The notes below the pieces were generated by a model, which was not told the DNA's origin, did no database searches, and was given only the letters and a program-made list of their open reading frames with translations. From contig JAIEOQ010000005.1 of the NCBI GenBank assembly GCA_019750335.1, forward strand, positions 372,001 to 436,000: 64,000 bases of DNA, written 5' to 3'. Shown in pieces: positions 9,832 to 16,901 of the stretch. Position 1 is the stretch's first letter; every line of letters begins with the position of its first letter. Source of the DNA: Candidatus Obscuribacterales bacterium. Lineage in GTDB: Bacteria; Cyanobacteriota; Vampirovibrionia; Obscuribacterales; Obscuribacteraceae. The position numbers and the translations under genes were made by a program.

Positions 9832-10275
9832 TTACTTTTCGTTTCGTGTACGTTTTGTTTTACGGGACTTCTCTTCCCACTCCTCACGCTGTCTTTGCAG
9901 ATCTTCGCGTAAGCGTTGCACGCTCTCTTGCATCGTCAAAATGTTTTCTTGACGTGTTTGTGCATCTTCGGTTGTAGTGGTAATTTCATTTGTAGTACTA
10001 ACAAGTTTGCGCAATCGATTAGACTCGTTTTGCAAAACAAAACTATTCTGCTGCAGCTTCAAGATTTCTTTTTGAAGCTGGGCAATTTCGTCTTGCAAAG
10101 TTTTCAGTAAAACTTCTTGCTCGTCGACGTTTTCTTTATCTACTAGTTTAGCTCGTTGGTCGTAAAGTTCTTCGCGCTTCTTTTGAATCTTTTGGCGCTT
10201 GGTAGTAGTTTTGACCCGATCCGTTTGCACAGCTTCGCGATTTTGTTTCAGGCTGTCTTCATTATCTTTAGTCAT
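9832..10275 (-). CDS. Coiled-coil protein, second of a tandem paralogous pair
   Basis: The start is ATG 10275, giving MTKDN; the longer open frame upstream lies over the preceding gene and is not credible. The 147-residue, highly charged protein is almost wholly predicted coiled coil, with repeated QRxEL/QREE-type heptads (LQDEIAQLQKEILKLQQNS). It is clearly a paralog of the gene just upstream: same MT(K/E)DN start, same order of segments (KKREELYDQRAKL, then LQ..I..LQ..S, then ENI-TMQE-LREDLQR). Four bases separate the two genes. No signal peptide, no known domain; I do not recognise the family. Confidence 0.7.
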   Translation of the reverse strand: MTKDNEDSLKQNREAVQTDRVKTTTKRQKIQKKREELYDQRAKLVDKENVDEQEVLLKTLQDEIAQLQKEILKLQQNSFVLQNESNRLRKLVSTTNEITTTTEDAQTRQENILTMQESVQRLREDLQRQREEWEEKSRKTKRTRNEK

Positions 10276-10279
10276 GATG

Positions 10280-10732
10280 TTACATATCTGGATTTTGCCG
10301 ATCGTGCTTTTCGCGCGCCTTATGCCGATCTTCTTCATGGCGGCGTTGCAAATCTTCGCGCAACCATTGCAAATTCTCTTGCATGGTTTGTATGTTTTCG
10401 CGCATTGTTTGCGCATCTTCGGCCATGCCTTGAATCTGGTTTTCATAACCATCAGCTAAGCGACGCAGACGATTGACTTCATCTCGTTCTGCATGACTGT
10501 TGGTTTGCAATTGCATGATTGCGTGCTGAATCTTCTCGACCATATCTTGTAAGTGCTGAAATTCAATTTCATGCTCTTTAGTGTTCGCTTCGGTAGCCAG
10601 CTTATCGCGCTGCGCATGCAATTGATCCCGCTTTTGTTGCATGTTTTGACGCTTGTCAGCAGTCTCATTGCGCTGAGTTTGCATATCCTGGCGCTGCTTA
10701 TCGATCTCTTGAGCTGTGTTGTCTTCTGTCAT
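10280..10732 (-). CDS. Coiled-coil protein, first of a tandem paralogous pair
   Basis: The start is put at ATG 10732 (MTEDN) because its paralog downstream starts with the same motif; an in-frame ATG at 10735 and a longer extension to 10813 exist. The 150-residue product is a continuous charged coiled coil rich in Gln, Arg, Glu and Asp (MQQKRDQLHAQRDKLA; TMRENIQTMQENLQ). No membrane segment or known domain is visible. A function in scaffolding or filament formation would be a guess. It heads the minus-strand run that continues to the receiver-HPt gene. Confidence 0.7.
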   Translation of the reverse strand: MTEDNTAQEIDKQRQDMQTQRNETADKRQNMQQKRDQLHAQRDKLATEANTKEHEIEFQHLQDMVEKIQHAIMQLQTNSHAERDEVNRLRRLADGYENQIQGMAEDAQTMRENIQTMQENLQWLREDLQRRHEEDRHKAREKHDRQNPDM

Positions 10733-10965
10733 CATCGTCAACAAATATGGCTGTAACTTGATCGCATCATAGGTGAACTGTAAGCCAAGCAGCAACACTA
10801 TTTTGGTCTTCAATGTCTACTTTGGTACTGCAAACCAAGAATGTATGGTGAATAGCGGAATTTTGATTATTTCCTGACAATTCTTGTTGTAAAGCGGCAT
10901 ACTTAGATTAGAACCAGCGTTCGCACTTTTTAGGTTTTCTGTCGACGCTACGTATATGCCAATTA

Positions 10966-10992
10966 GGCAAACCTTATAAAGATAGGTTTGCC
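10966..10992 (+). promoter_or_regulatory. Inverted repeat touching the start codon of the XRE regulator
   Basis: Two perfect 9-base arms (GGCAAACCT at 10966-10974 and AGGTTTGCC at 10984-10992) flank TATAAAGAT. The right arm ends at the base before the ATG. TATAAA in the centre could be a -10 element, which would put transcription start within a few bases of the ATG. The likely reading is an operator for autoregulation; a hairpin that masks initiation is the alternative. Confidence 0.6.
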
Positions 10993-11244
10993 ATGCAAAA
11001 AAGCAAACGACGCCGCAAAGACCCTATATTGCAAGCGCTAGGACATGCCATCCGTGAGCGTCGTCTTGAACTAGGTTTATCTCAAGAGATGCTCGGACAA
11101 ACTGCCGAACTTCATCGCACGTATATAACTGATGTCGAAGGCGGGGCGCGCAACATCTCTTTTTTGACATTGTTAAAGTTAGCAGAGGCACTAAAGTGTT
11201 CTCTGACTTATCTGATGATCAAAATTGAAGAAGCAACTAAATAG
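10993..11244 (+). CDS. XRE-family helix-turn-helix regulator
   Basis: The 83-residue protein is a single Cro/C1-type HTH domain: LGHAIRERRLELGLSQEMLG, then TAELHRTYITDVEGGARNIS (recognition helix) and LLKLAEALKCS. There is no effector domain, so it is a minimal DNA-binding protein of the kind found in restriction controllers or autoregulated switches. The N-terminus is lysine/arginine rich (QKSKRRRKD). No Shine-Dalgarno sequence separates the upstream inverted repeat from the ATG. It stands alone between a divergent coiled-coil gene and a convergent small gene whose stop is adjacent. Confidence 0.85.
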   Translation: MQKSKRRRKDPILQALGHAIRERRLELGLSQEMLGQTAELHRTYITDVEGGARNISFLTLLKLAEALKCSLTYLMIKIEEATK

Positions 11245-11463
11245 CTAGTGTGCAGTTGCTTTGGATTCTTCCTCTTCGCCATTTATTTCGGAGAGCAGAT
11301 CTTGTTTATATTCTTGAGCTTTATCGGTTAAATCGTAAGCCGAGTCTTTAACTAATTGACCGATATGCATTACTCGCTTAAACAGTTTATTTAGGCAAAC
11401 TCTACCGGTTTCTGTGGATATGGCAACGACAGCAAGTAATCCAAATACTTTCCATAAACTCAT
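11245..11463 (-). CDS. Small membrane-anchored YtxH-like protein
   Basis: The start chosen is ATG 11463 (MSLWKVFGLL), with AGGA about 9 bases upstream; five residues more are possible. The 72-residue product has a hydrophobic N-terminus (VFGLLAVVAIST) followed by an amphipathic helical tail (KDSAYDLTDKAQEYKQDLL) ending in an acidic stretch. This resembles the small YtxH/gas-vesicle-like stress proteins, though the match is by general layout only. It converges on the XRE gene with no intervening base. Confidence 0.55.
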   Translation of the reverse strand: MSLWKVFGLLAVVAISTETGRVCLNKLFKRVMHIGQLVKDSAYDLTDKAQEYKQDLLSEINGEEEESKATAH

Positions 11464-11564
11464 TATGTTTTTCCTCAAAATTCACTTTGAGCAAAGACTG
11501 GATCAAAGCGATAAAGTTCCTGTAAAATTCATGAGTTTCTATCTCATACTGGGAAATCGCTGGA

Positions 11565-14039
11565 ATGAAAGTCATTCTTGCCGAAAAACCGTCAGTGGCG
11601 CGGGATATTGCAGCTGTTGTCGGAGCAAATGAAAAAAAGAGCGGCTATTTGCTAGGCAATGGCTACGCTGTTACATATGCGTTCGGCCACCTAGTGACTT
11701 TTGCTGAACCGGAGCAAATGAATTCAGCTTGGGGTAGCCCTTGGCGACTGGAACAGTTGCCGATGATTCCTGAGAAATGGAAATATACGCTTGCTCCAAA
11801 AGCTGCCGAGCAGTTTGGCGTGATTAAAAAGCTTTTGCTGGACTCCGGCACCGAATCGATTGTTTGTGCAACAGATGCCGGGCGTGAAGGGGAGCATATA
11901 TTTCGCTTGATCTATAAACATGCCGGTTGTAATAAGCCGGTTGAACGTTTATGGATCAGCTCTTTGACGGCTGAGGCAATCAAAGATGGTCTGGCTAAAT
12001 TGAAGCCGGCTTCTGAGTTCGATAATCTTGCTGACGCAGCGGCTGGACGTGCGCAAGCCGACTGGATTGTCGGGTTGAATTTTACGCGAGCTTATACAGC
12101 GATGAATCGCCAGCTTTGCACGATCGGTCGTGTACAAACACCGACCTTGGCATTGATTGTCGAACGGCAAAAAACAATCGACAATTTTCAATCGGCTAAC
12201 TTTTACGAAATACCGGTTACTTTCGAGCCGGGGTTTATAGCGCGTTATATAACACCGGGTGAAGATGCCCAAACACGCTTACAAGATAAAGCCGCAGCTC
12301 AAGCTATTCTTGATTCGATTAGCTCTGTTGCAACTGGTATAGTCAAATCGGTTGTTACTGCAGAGAAGAAAACTAAAGCGCCGGCGCTTTATGATCTGCT
12401 TACTTTGCAGAAAGAAGCAAACAAACGCTTTGGCTATACGGCTAAAGAAACTTTGGATATCGCTCAAACTTTATACGAAGAGTACAAGCTTATCTCTTAT
12501 CCGCGTACTGAATCACGCCATCTTTCAAACGATATGGTCGATGAATTGCCCGGTGTCGTGCGTGCGGCCTTGAAAGCCCCGACTACAGCACAAGCGGTTC
12601 GCGATGCTTTAACTAAAGCTTCAATTACGGATAAAGTAACGACAAAAGAGTTGCGCCCGCATTTAAGCAAAGCATATTTGGACGATAACAAGCTTACTGA
12701 CCACCATGCGATTATTCCCACTCACAAAGCTTGCCCGCCGAGTTTGCCCGAAAAACAGCGCAATATATATCAGTTAGTGTCCATGCGCTTTCTGGCGATT
12801 TTTCTGCCGCCTGAGCTACGTGATGAAACAACAGCAATTATCAGTCTAGGCGAGCATCTGTTTCGGGCCCGCGGTGTTGTAATTAAAGATCAAGGCTGGA
12901 CTATTGTTGAGCCAAAAGCAGATCCGGCTAAAAAGACTAAATCAAAAGAAAAGGATTCTAGCGAAGAAGCGCAACAACTGCCGGCATTAGCTAAAGGGCA
13001 AGAGCTCAAAAAAACAAAAGCTGAGCTGAAAGAAAGAAAAACAAGCGCGCCGAAACCTTATGACGATGCCACCTTGCTTGCAGCTATGAAAAGCGCCGGA
13101 CAAGATATTGATGATGAAGATCTAGCAACTTATATGAAACAAAAGGGCTTGGGCACACCGGCAACACGGGCGGCAATTATTGAGCGTTTATTGCAAACTG
13201 GTTATATCGAAAGACAAAAGAAAGCTCTGGCGCCGACAGACAAAGGCAAAGCGCTTATTGAACAAGTGCATGCCCATCTTAAAGATGTAAAGCTAACTGC
13301 TTCTTGGGAACAGCGCTTGGCTGATATGCAAGACGGCAAGCTTGATTTGTCCAACTTTGAGAATGAAATAGCTGAATTTGTCCGTACGATTTTGCCTGAA
13401 GTGGCTAAATCAAAATCAGGGCTGCGTGTACCGAGCGAAGGCGATATCGGTGCTTGTCCGCAATGTGAGGTAGGTTCTGTTCGCTTTACGCCAAAAGGAG
13501 CCGGTTGCAATCGTTGGAAAGAAGGTTGCACTTTTTCGATTTGGCGCGAACAGTATGGCAAAGAGCTTAAAGATACTCATATCAAAGAGTTGCTTGAACA
13601 TAAGCGTACCAAGCTGATTAAAGGTTTCAAGAAAAAATCAGGCAAAGGCACGTACCAAGCTTGTTTGGTATTAAATGAAGAGTTTAAGGTTCGTCTTGAT
13701 TTTACCGATGGTACAGGCGTTCCGGTTGAAACGATAGCTTGCCCGCAATGCAAAAAGGGTGAAGTTCGTCCTAACTCTAAAGGTGTTGGCTGTTCTTTGT
13801 GGCGAGAAGGGTGCACCTTCTTTATTTGGAAAGAACAGTTTGGCAAAGAGCTTACTGATGAGCAGATTAAGGTACTTATTGAAAACAGACGCACCGAGCT
13901 CATTACCGGTTTCAAGAAAAAAAGCGGTAATGGCACTTATGATGCACGCTTGGTCTTGAATGAATTCTTCAAAGTTAGGCTTGAATTCGAAAATCCGGCG
14001 AAACCTGTTGAATCGCCGGTGGAAGCAGAAGCTAAATAA
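11565..14039 (+). CDS. topB: DNA topoisomerase III (type IA)
   Basis: An 824-residue type IA topoisomerase. The N-terminal Toprim domain shows ILAEKPSVARDIA and the acidic ATDAGREGEHIFR block; the catalytic tyrosine lies in LISYPRTESRHLS. The region LWISSLTAEAIK and GLGTPATRAAIIERL are typical for TopB. Compared with the about 650-residue enterobacterial enzyme it is longer, because of a charged linker (about residue 455-500) and two C-terminal C4 zinc-finger repeats (CPQC...CNRWKEGC and CPQC...CSLWREGC). It relaxes negative supercoils and decatenates DNA. It starts with ATG after GGA, and appears as a single-gene unit. Confidence 0.95.
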   Translation: MKVILAEKPSVARDIAAVVGANEKKSGYLLGNGYAVTYAFGHLVTFAEPEQMNSAWGSPWRLEQLPMIPEKWKYTLAPKAAEQFGVIKKLLLDSGTESIVCATDAGREGEHIFRLIYKHAGCNKPVERLWISSLTAEAIKDGLAKLKPASEFDNLADAAAGRAQADWIVGLNFTRAYTAMNRQLCTIGRVQTPTLALIVERQKTIDNFQSANFYEIPVTFEPGFIARYITPGEDAQTRLQDKAAAQAILDSISSVATGIVKSVVTAEKKTKAPALYDLLTLQKEANKRFGYTAKETLDIAQTLYEEYKLISYPRTESRHLSNDMVDELPGVVRAALKAPTTAQAVRDALTKASITDKVTTKELRPHLSKAYLDDNKLTDHHAIIPTHKACPPSLPEKQRNIYQLVSMRFLAIFLPPELRDETTAIISLGEHLFRARGVVIKDQGWTIVEPKADPAKKTKSKEKDSSEEAQQLPALAKGQELKKTKAELKERKTSAPKPYDDATLLAAMKSAGQDIDDEDLATYMKQKGLGTPATRAAIIERLLQTGYIERQKKALAPTDKGKALIEQVHAHLKDVKLTASWEQRLADMQDGKLDLSNFENEIAEFVRTILPEVAKSKSGLRVPSEGDIGACPQCEVGSVRFTPKGAGCNRWKEGCTFSIWREQYGKELKDTHIKELLEHKRTKLIKGFKKKSGKGTYQACLVLNEEFKVRLDFTDGTGVPVETIACPQCKKGEVRPNSKGVGCSLWREGCTFFIWKEQFGKELTDEQIKVLIENRRTELITGFKKKSGNGTYDARLVLNEFFKVRLEFENPAKPVESPVEAEAK

Positions 14040-14049
14040 TTAGCTCGGA

Positions 14050-14154
14050 CTATTTATTGCGCTGTTTTTTCTCAGCTTTTGCTGCTTTCTTTTCTTTCGG
14101 TGTTTTAGCCGGCTTTTTCTTTGTTTCTTTCTTTTGTTGTTGTTCTTTGCCCAT
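14050..14154 (-). CDS. Very small lysine-rich basic protein (34 aa)
   Basis: A 34-residue frame opens at ATG 14154 with an excellent AGGAGT eight bases upstream. The product (MGKEQQQKKE start) is about 45% lysine/arginine with alternating Lys, Ala and Pro (TKKKPAKTPKEKKAAKAEKK), like the C-terminal tails of histone-like or ribosome-associated proteins. It could bind nucleic acid or be a ribosomal/nucleoid accessory peptide. It converges on topB, ten bases from its stop. Too short for family assignment, but the ribosome-binding site and composition support a real gene. Confidence 0.6.
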   Translation of the reverse strand: MGKEQQQKKETKKKPAKTPKEKKAAKAEKKQRNK

Positions 14155-14254
14155 AATGCTTACTCCTAAGTCTCTAAAGTAAATTAGCACAGTTTGGCAA
14201 TTATTTGGTAATTTAACTGCTAAATTGGTTCGAATGGCAAACAGGTGAGTTTTT

Positions 14255-15184
14255 ATGAATTCTGACAAGAAAAACAAGAGTGAAGATCTGTCGAAGTTGG
14301 ATACCGAACAACGCAATCCACGTACACAAGATCTGGATATGCTCTCGACGGCTGATTTAGTAAAAGCTCTGCATACTGAAAATCATTCTGTTGCTGCGGC
14401 CATAGATCCAACTTTAGCTGAAGTAGCAAAGCTTGTTGATGTTATTGCCGAACGTTTAAAAAAAGGCGGGCGGCTGATTTATGTCGGTGCTGGAACAAGC
14501 GGTAGATTAGGAGTATTGGATGCCAGCGAATGTCCTCCGACTTTTGGCGTTTCACCGAGTATGGTGCAAGGCTTGATCGCCGGTGGCGAAAAAGCTTTAG
14601 TTGCTTCCATTGAAGGAGCTGAAGATAACAAAGAGCAAGGTGCTCATGATTTAGCGGCAAAAAATATTACTGAACATGATGTGGTTGTCGGTATTGCAGC
14701 AAGCGGACGAACACCTTATGTGATTGGTGCTCTGGAACATGCACGCGCCAAAGGGGCTGCTACGGCAGCCGTAGTGAATGCTTCTAACTCAGCTCTTGCT
14801 AAACATGCTGATTTTACCTTGGCAGCTGTTACGGGAGCGGAGCCGATTACTGGTTCTACTCGTATGAAAGCTGGTACGGCGCAAAAATTGCTTCTCAATT
14901 TAATTAGCACCGCTTCTATGGTGAAAATAGGCAAAGTGTATGGAAATTTGATGGTTGATGTTAAAGCAACAAACGAAAAGCTGCGCAATCGAGCTATTCG
15001 CATAGTTCAGCAAGCGACAGGCGCAGCTGAAGAAGCTTGTGAAAAAGCACTGACTGAAGCAGGTTGGCATGCAAAAGCAGCAATCGTCATGCTGCTTTTA
15101 GGTACGCCGGCTGATGAAGCAATTAAACAGCTGGAAAAAAATAACGGTCATATTCGCCATACTTTGCCGACAGAATCTCGCTAA
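14255..15184 (+). CDS. murQ: N-acetylmuramic acid 6-phosphate etherase
   Basis: This 309-residue SIS-domain enzyme splits the lactyl ether of MurNAc-6-phosphate to GlcNAc-6-phosphate and D-lactate during peptidoglycan recycling. Diagnostic segments are TEQRNPRTQDLDMLST at the N-terminus, LIYVGAGTSGRLGVLDASE, CPPTFGV, the acidic IEGAEDN block, and TGSTRMKAGTAQKLLLN. Length and order match the family. It heads a plus-strand run of four genes with spacings of 14, -4 and 15 bases. No MurNAc transporter or AnmK is adjacent, so the substrate source is unclear from this window. Confidence 0.95.
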   Translation: MNSDKKNKSEDLSKLDTEQRNPRTQDLDMLSTADLVKALHTENHSVAAAIDPTLAEVAKLVDVIAERLKKGGRLIYVGAGTSGRLGVLDASECPPTFGVSPSMVQGLIAGGEKALVASIEGAEDNKEQGAHDLAAKNITEHDVVVGIAASGRTPYVIGALEHARAKGAATAAVVNASNSALAKHADFTLAAVTGAEPITGSTRMKAGTAQKLLLNLISTASMVKIGKVYGNLMVDVKATNEKLRNRAIRIVQQATGAAEEACEKALTEAGWHAKAAIVMLLLGTPADEAIKQLEKNNGHIRHTLPTESR

Positions 15185-15198
15185 GTACAGGAGCAAAA

Positions 15199-15603
15199 AT
15201 GCCGCTTAACTTTGAAGACAAGCTTGAAATACAAGAATTGGCGGTACGCTATGCCAATGCTATGGACGATGGGGATTTAAAAGCTTGGCTTGATACTTGG
15301 GCTGAAGATGGCGTTTGGGAAGGCGGCATCGGCAAGTACGAAGGCAAAAAATCGCTATCTGGTTTGCTTGGCGATCTCGGTGCCCGCATTCAAAACAAAC
15401 GTCATGTCATGACTAATTTTGTTATTGATAGTGCTGGTGATTTAGCTAAACAAAAATGTTATCTGTTCGTTTTTGAACGTGAGAATTCAACTGAGCTGGT
15501 TGCTTCCGCTGTTTATGAGGACACTTTGCAAAAGATTGATGGACGCTGGAAATTTATCAAACGTTCGGTAAAGCTCGATCCCAGCTTCGGTAAAAAACTA
15601 TGA
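15199..15603 (+). CDS. SnoaL-like (NTF2 fold) protein
   Basis: A 134-residue single-domain protein with the pattern of the SnoaL_4/NTF2-like family: an N-terminal helix (LEIQELAVRYANAMDDGD), LKAWLDTWAEDGVWEG, a histidine in RHVMTNFVID, and strands ending in DGRWKFIKRSVKLD. Such proteins are small enzymes or ligand binders; the reaction cannot be read from sequence. AGGAG precedes the ATG. It starts 14 bases after murQ and its stop overlaps the next start by four bases, so translation is probably coupled. Confidence 0.75.
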   Translation: MPLNFEDKLEIQELAVRYANAMDDGDLKAWLDTWAEDGVWEGGIGKYEGKKSLSGLLGDLGARIQNKRHVMTNFVIDSAGDLAKQKCYLFVFERENSTELVASAVYEDTLQKIDGRWKFIKRSVKLDPSFGKKL

Positions 15604-16127
15604 ATGCCGATACCAGGCTGTCTGAAGCGTTAAAAGCCGGTCCGGCAGTACTTGATTATATTATCAGTTTGAATCCTCATGATTTTGAACGCTTGCGTAA
15701 TCCTTTGTTGAACAAAGTGATGCCGCCGCGAATTACCCTTGGACGTATTGCGGCTATGGTCAATATGCCTGTGGCTGAGCTGATTGCCAAAATTCATGAA
15801 CTGTCTGGTTTGCCGGCTGAGTCGGCTCAAATCATCGAGACTAGAGAACTGCCCCACTCGGCAAAAGAACCTCCACTTTGGCTTAGTAATGTTGATTTGG
15901 ATAAAATCAAATGGGTTGATGTTACACCGATAGACGCTGAGTTAGGCGACCCGATGCCGCCAATCAACATTGCGGTCAATACAAGCAAACCGGGCGATAT
16001 TGTCGGAATTAAGCATATGTGGGAGCCACAACCGCTTTATGATATTTGGCATGGACGCGGTTTGCAGTTTTGGTCAAAACAGGTAAGCCCTGACCTCTGG
16101 CATGTTTTTGTCTATCGTCCGGAATAA
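15600..16127 (+). CDS. DUF1858/DUF2249 two-domain protein
   Basis: The first 60 residues resemble DUF1858 (VLDYIISLNPHDFERLRNPL then TLGRIAAMVNMPVAELIAKI), a domain also found at the N-terminus of the ScdA/RIC iron-centre repair proteins. The C-terminal part (about 95-175) resembles DUF2249 (KWVDVTPIDAELGDPMPPIN; DIWHGRGLQFWSKQVSPDLWHVFV). DUF2249 proteins are often near NO and nitrite metabolism genes. The combination suggests a redox or metal-related role, but no partner is visible here. The start overlaps the preceding stop (ATGA). Confidence 0.7.
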   Translation: MNADTRLSEALKAGPAVLDYIISLNPHDFERLRNPLLNKVMPPRITLGRIAAMVNMPVAELIAKIHELSGLPAESAQIIETRELPHSAKEPPLWLSNVDLDKIKWVDVTPIDAELGDPMPPINIAVNTSKPGDIVGIKHMWEPQPLYDIWHGRGLQFWSKQVSPDLWHVFVYRPE

Positions 16128-16142
16128 AGGAAGAACTCGGTT

Positions 16143-16901
16143 ATGTCACCAGCGCTTAAAGCTTTGCTTCACGGATTCATCGATTATGCCGGCATTTATC
16201 CGCCGGCTAAGTTGCCGATTGAAACTGCTGTCACCAATTATGATACTTATCAAAACGGTGAGTACGCTTGGATGTTGCATTGGTTAGTTGTAGGAGTCAA
16301 TGAACTGGAACATGTACCGGTTGCCTTTGACGGTTCTTTGTCTGTGCTTGCTGAAGCCGATAACTCGCGTGCTGCTTCTATGGAAACAAAAGGAGTGATT
16401 CAAGCCGATCGACCGGTCTATTGCGAAGTAGGGGCAAATAATTTGGCTTGCCTTGATCGTATAAAACAAACCGGATGTTTTGCTAAAATACGTACAGGCG
16501 GATTAGTCCCGGATGCCATTCCGGCACCGCAAGCAGTGGCAAATTTCATTCTTGCCTGTGCAGAACGCAGATTGCCTTTTAAAGCAACAGCTGGTTTGCA
16601 TCATCCATTACGTTCGCTGCAGTCGCTCACTTATGAAGCTGATTCGCCAAAAGCAGTTATGCATGGATTTATCAATGTACTGATGGCTGCGGCTTTTGCT
16701 TGGCATGGCAAAAAAGATATTGAGCCGATTATTGCTGAAACTGACCCGAAAGCTTTTGTATTTGACGAGCGGGCTCATTTTCGCGACATAAGTTTAAGTG
16801 TGTCTGAAATTGAAGATGCACGGCGTAATTTTATTCATACAGTCGGTTCTTGCTCTTTTGAAGAACCGATCTATGATTTGCAAAAACTAGGCTTGTTTTA
16901 A
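16143..16901 (+). CDS. Conserved protein of unknown function (252 aa)
   Basis: A soluble 252-residue protein with strongly patterned segments: HGFIDYAGIYPPAKLPI at the N-terminus, CFAKIRTGGLVPDAIPAP, LPFKATAGLHHPLRS, and MHGFINVLMAAAFAWHGK. I recall similar proteins annotated only as hypothetical in several phyla. The pattern of buried strands ending in Lys/Arg/His (AKIRTGG, FKATAGLHH) would suit a TIM-barrel-like enzyme with a phosphate or metal site, but this is inference. It follows the DUF1858 gene by 15 bases and ends convergently on the UvrA-like gene with a four-base overlap. Confidence 0.6.
   Translation: MSPALKALLHGFIDYAGIYPPAKLPIETAVTNYDTYQNGEYAWMLHWLVVGVNELEHVPVAFDGSLSVLAEADNSRAASMETKGVIQADRPVYCEVGANNLACLDRIKQTGCFAKIRTGGLVPDAIPAPQAVANFILACAERRLPFKATAGLHHPLRSLQSLTYEADSPKAVMHGFINVLMAAAFAWHGKKDIEPIIAETDPKAFVFDERAHFRDISLSVSEIEDARRNFIHTVGSCSFEEPIYDLQKLGLF

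Noticed and set aside
10276-10452. Upstream extension of the second coiled-coil gene
   Set aside because: It overlaps the first coiled-coil gene out of frame and gives a Cys/Lys-rich chain unlike either paralog.
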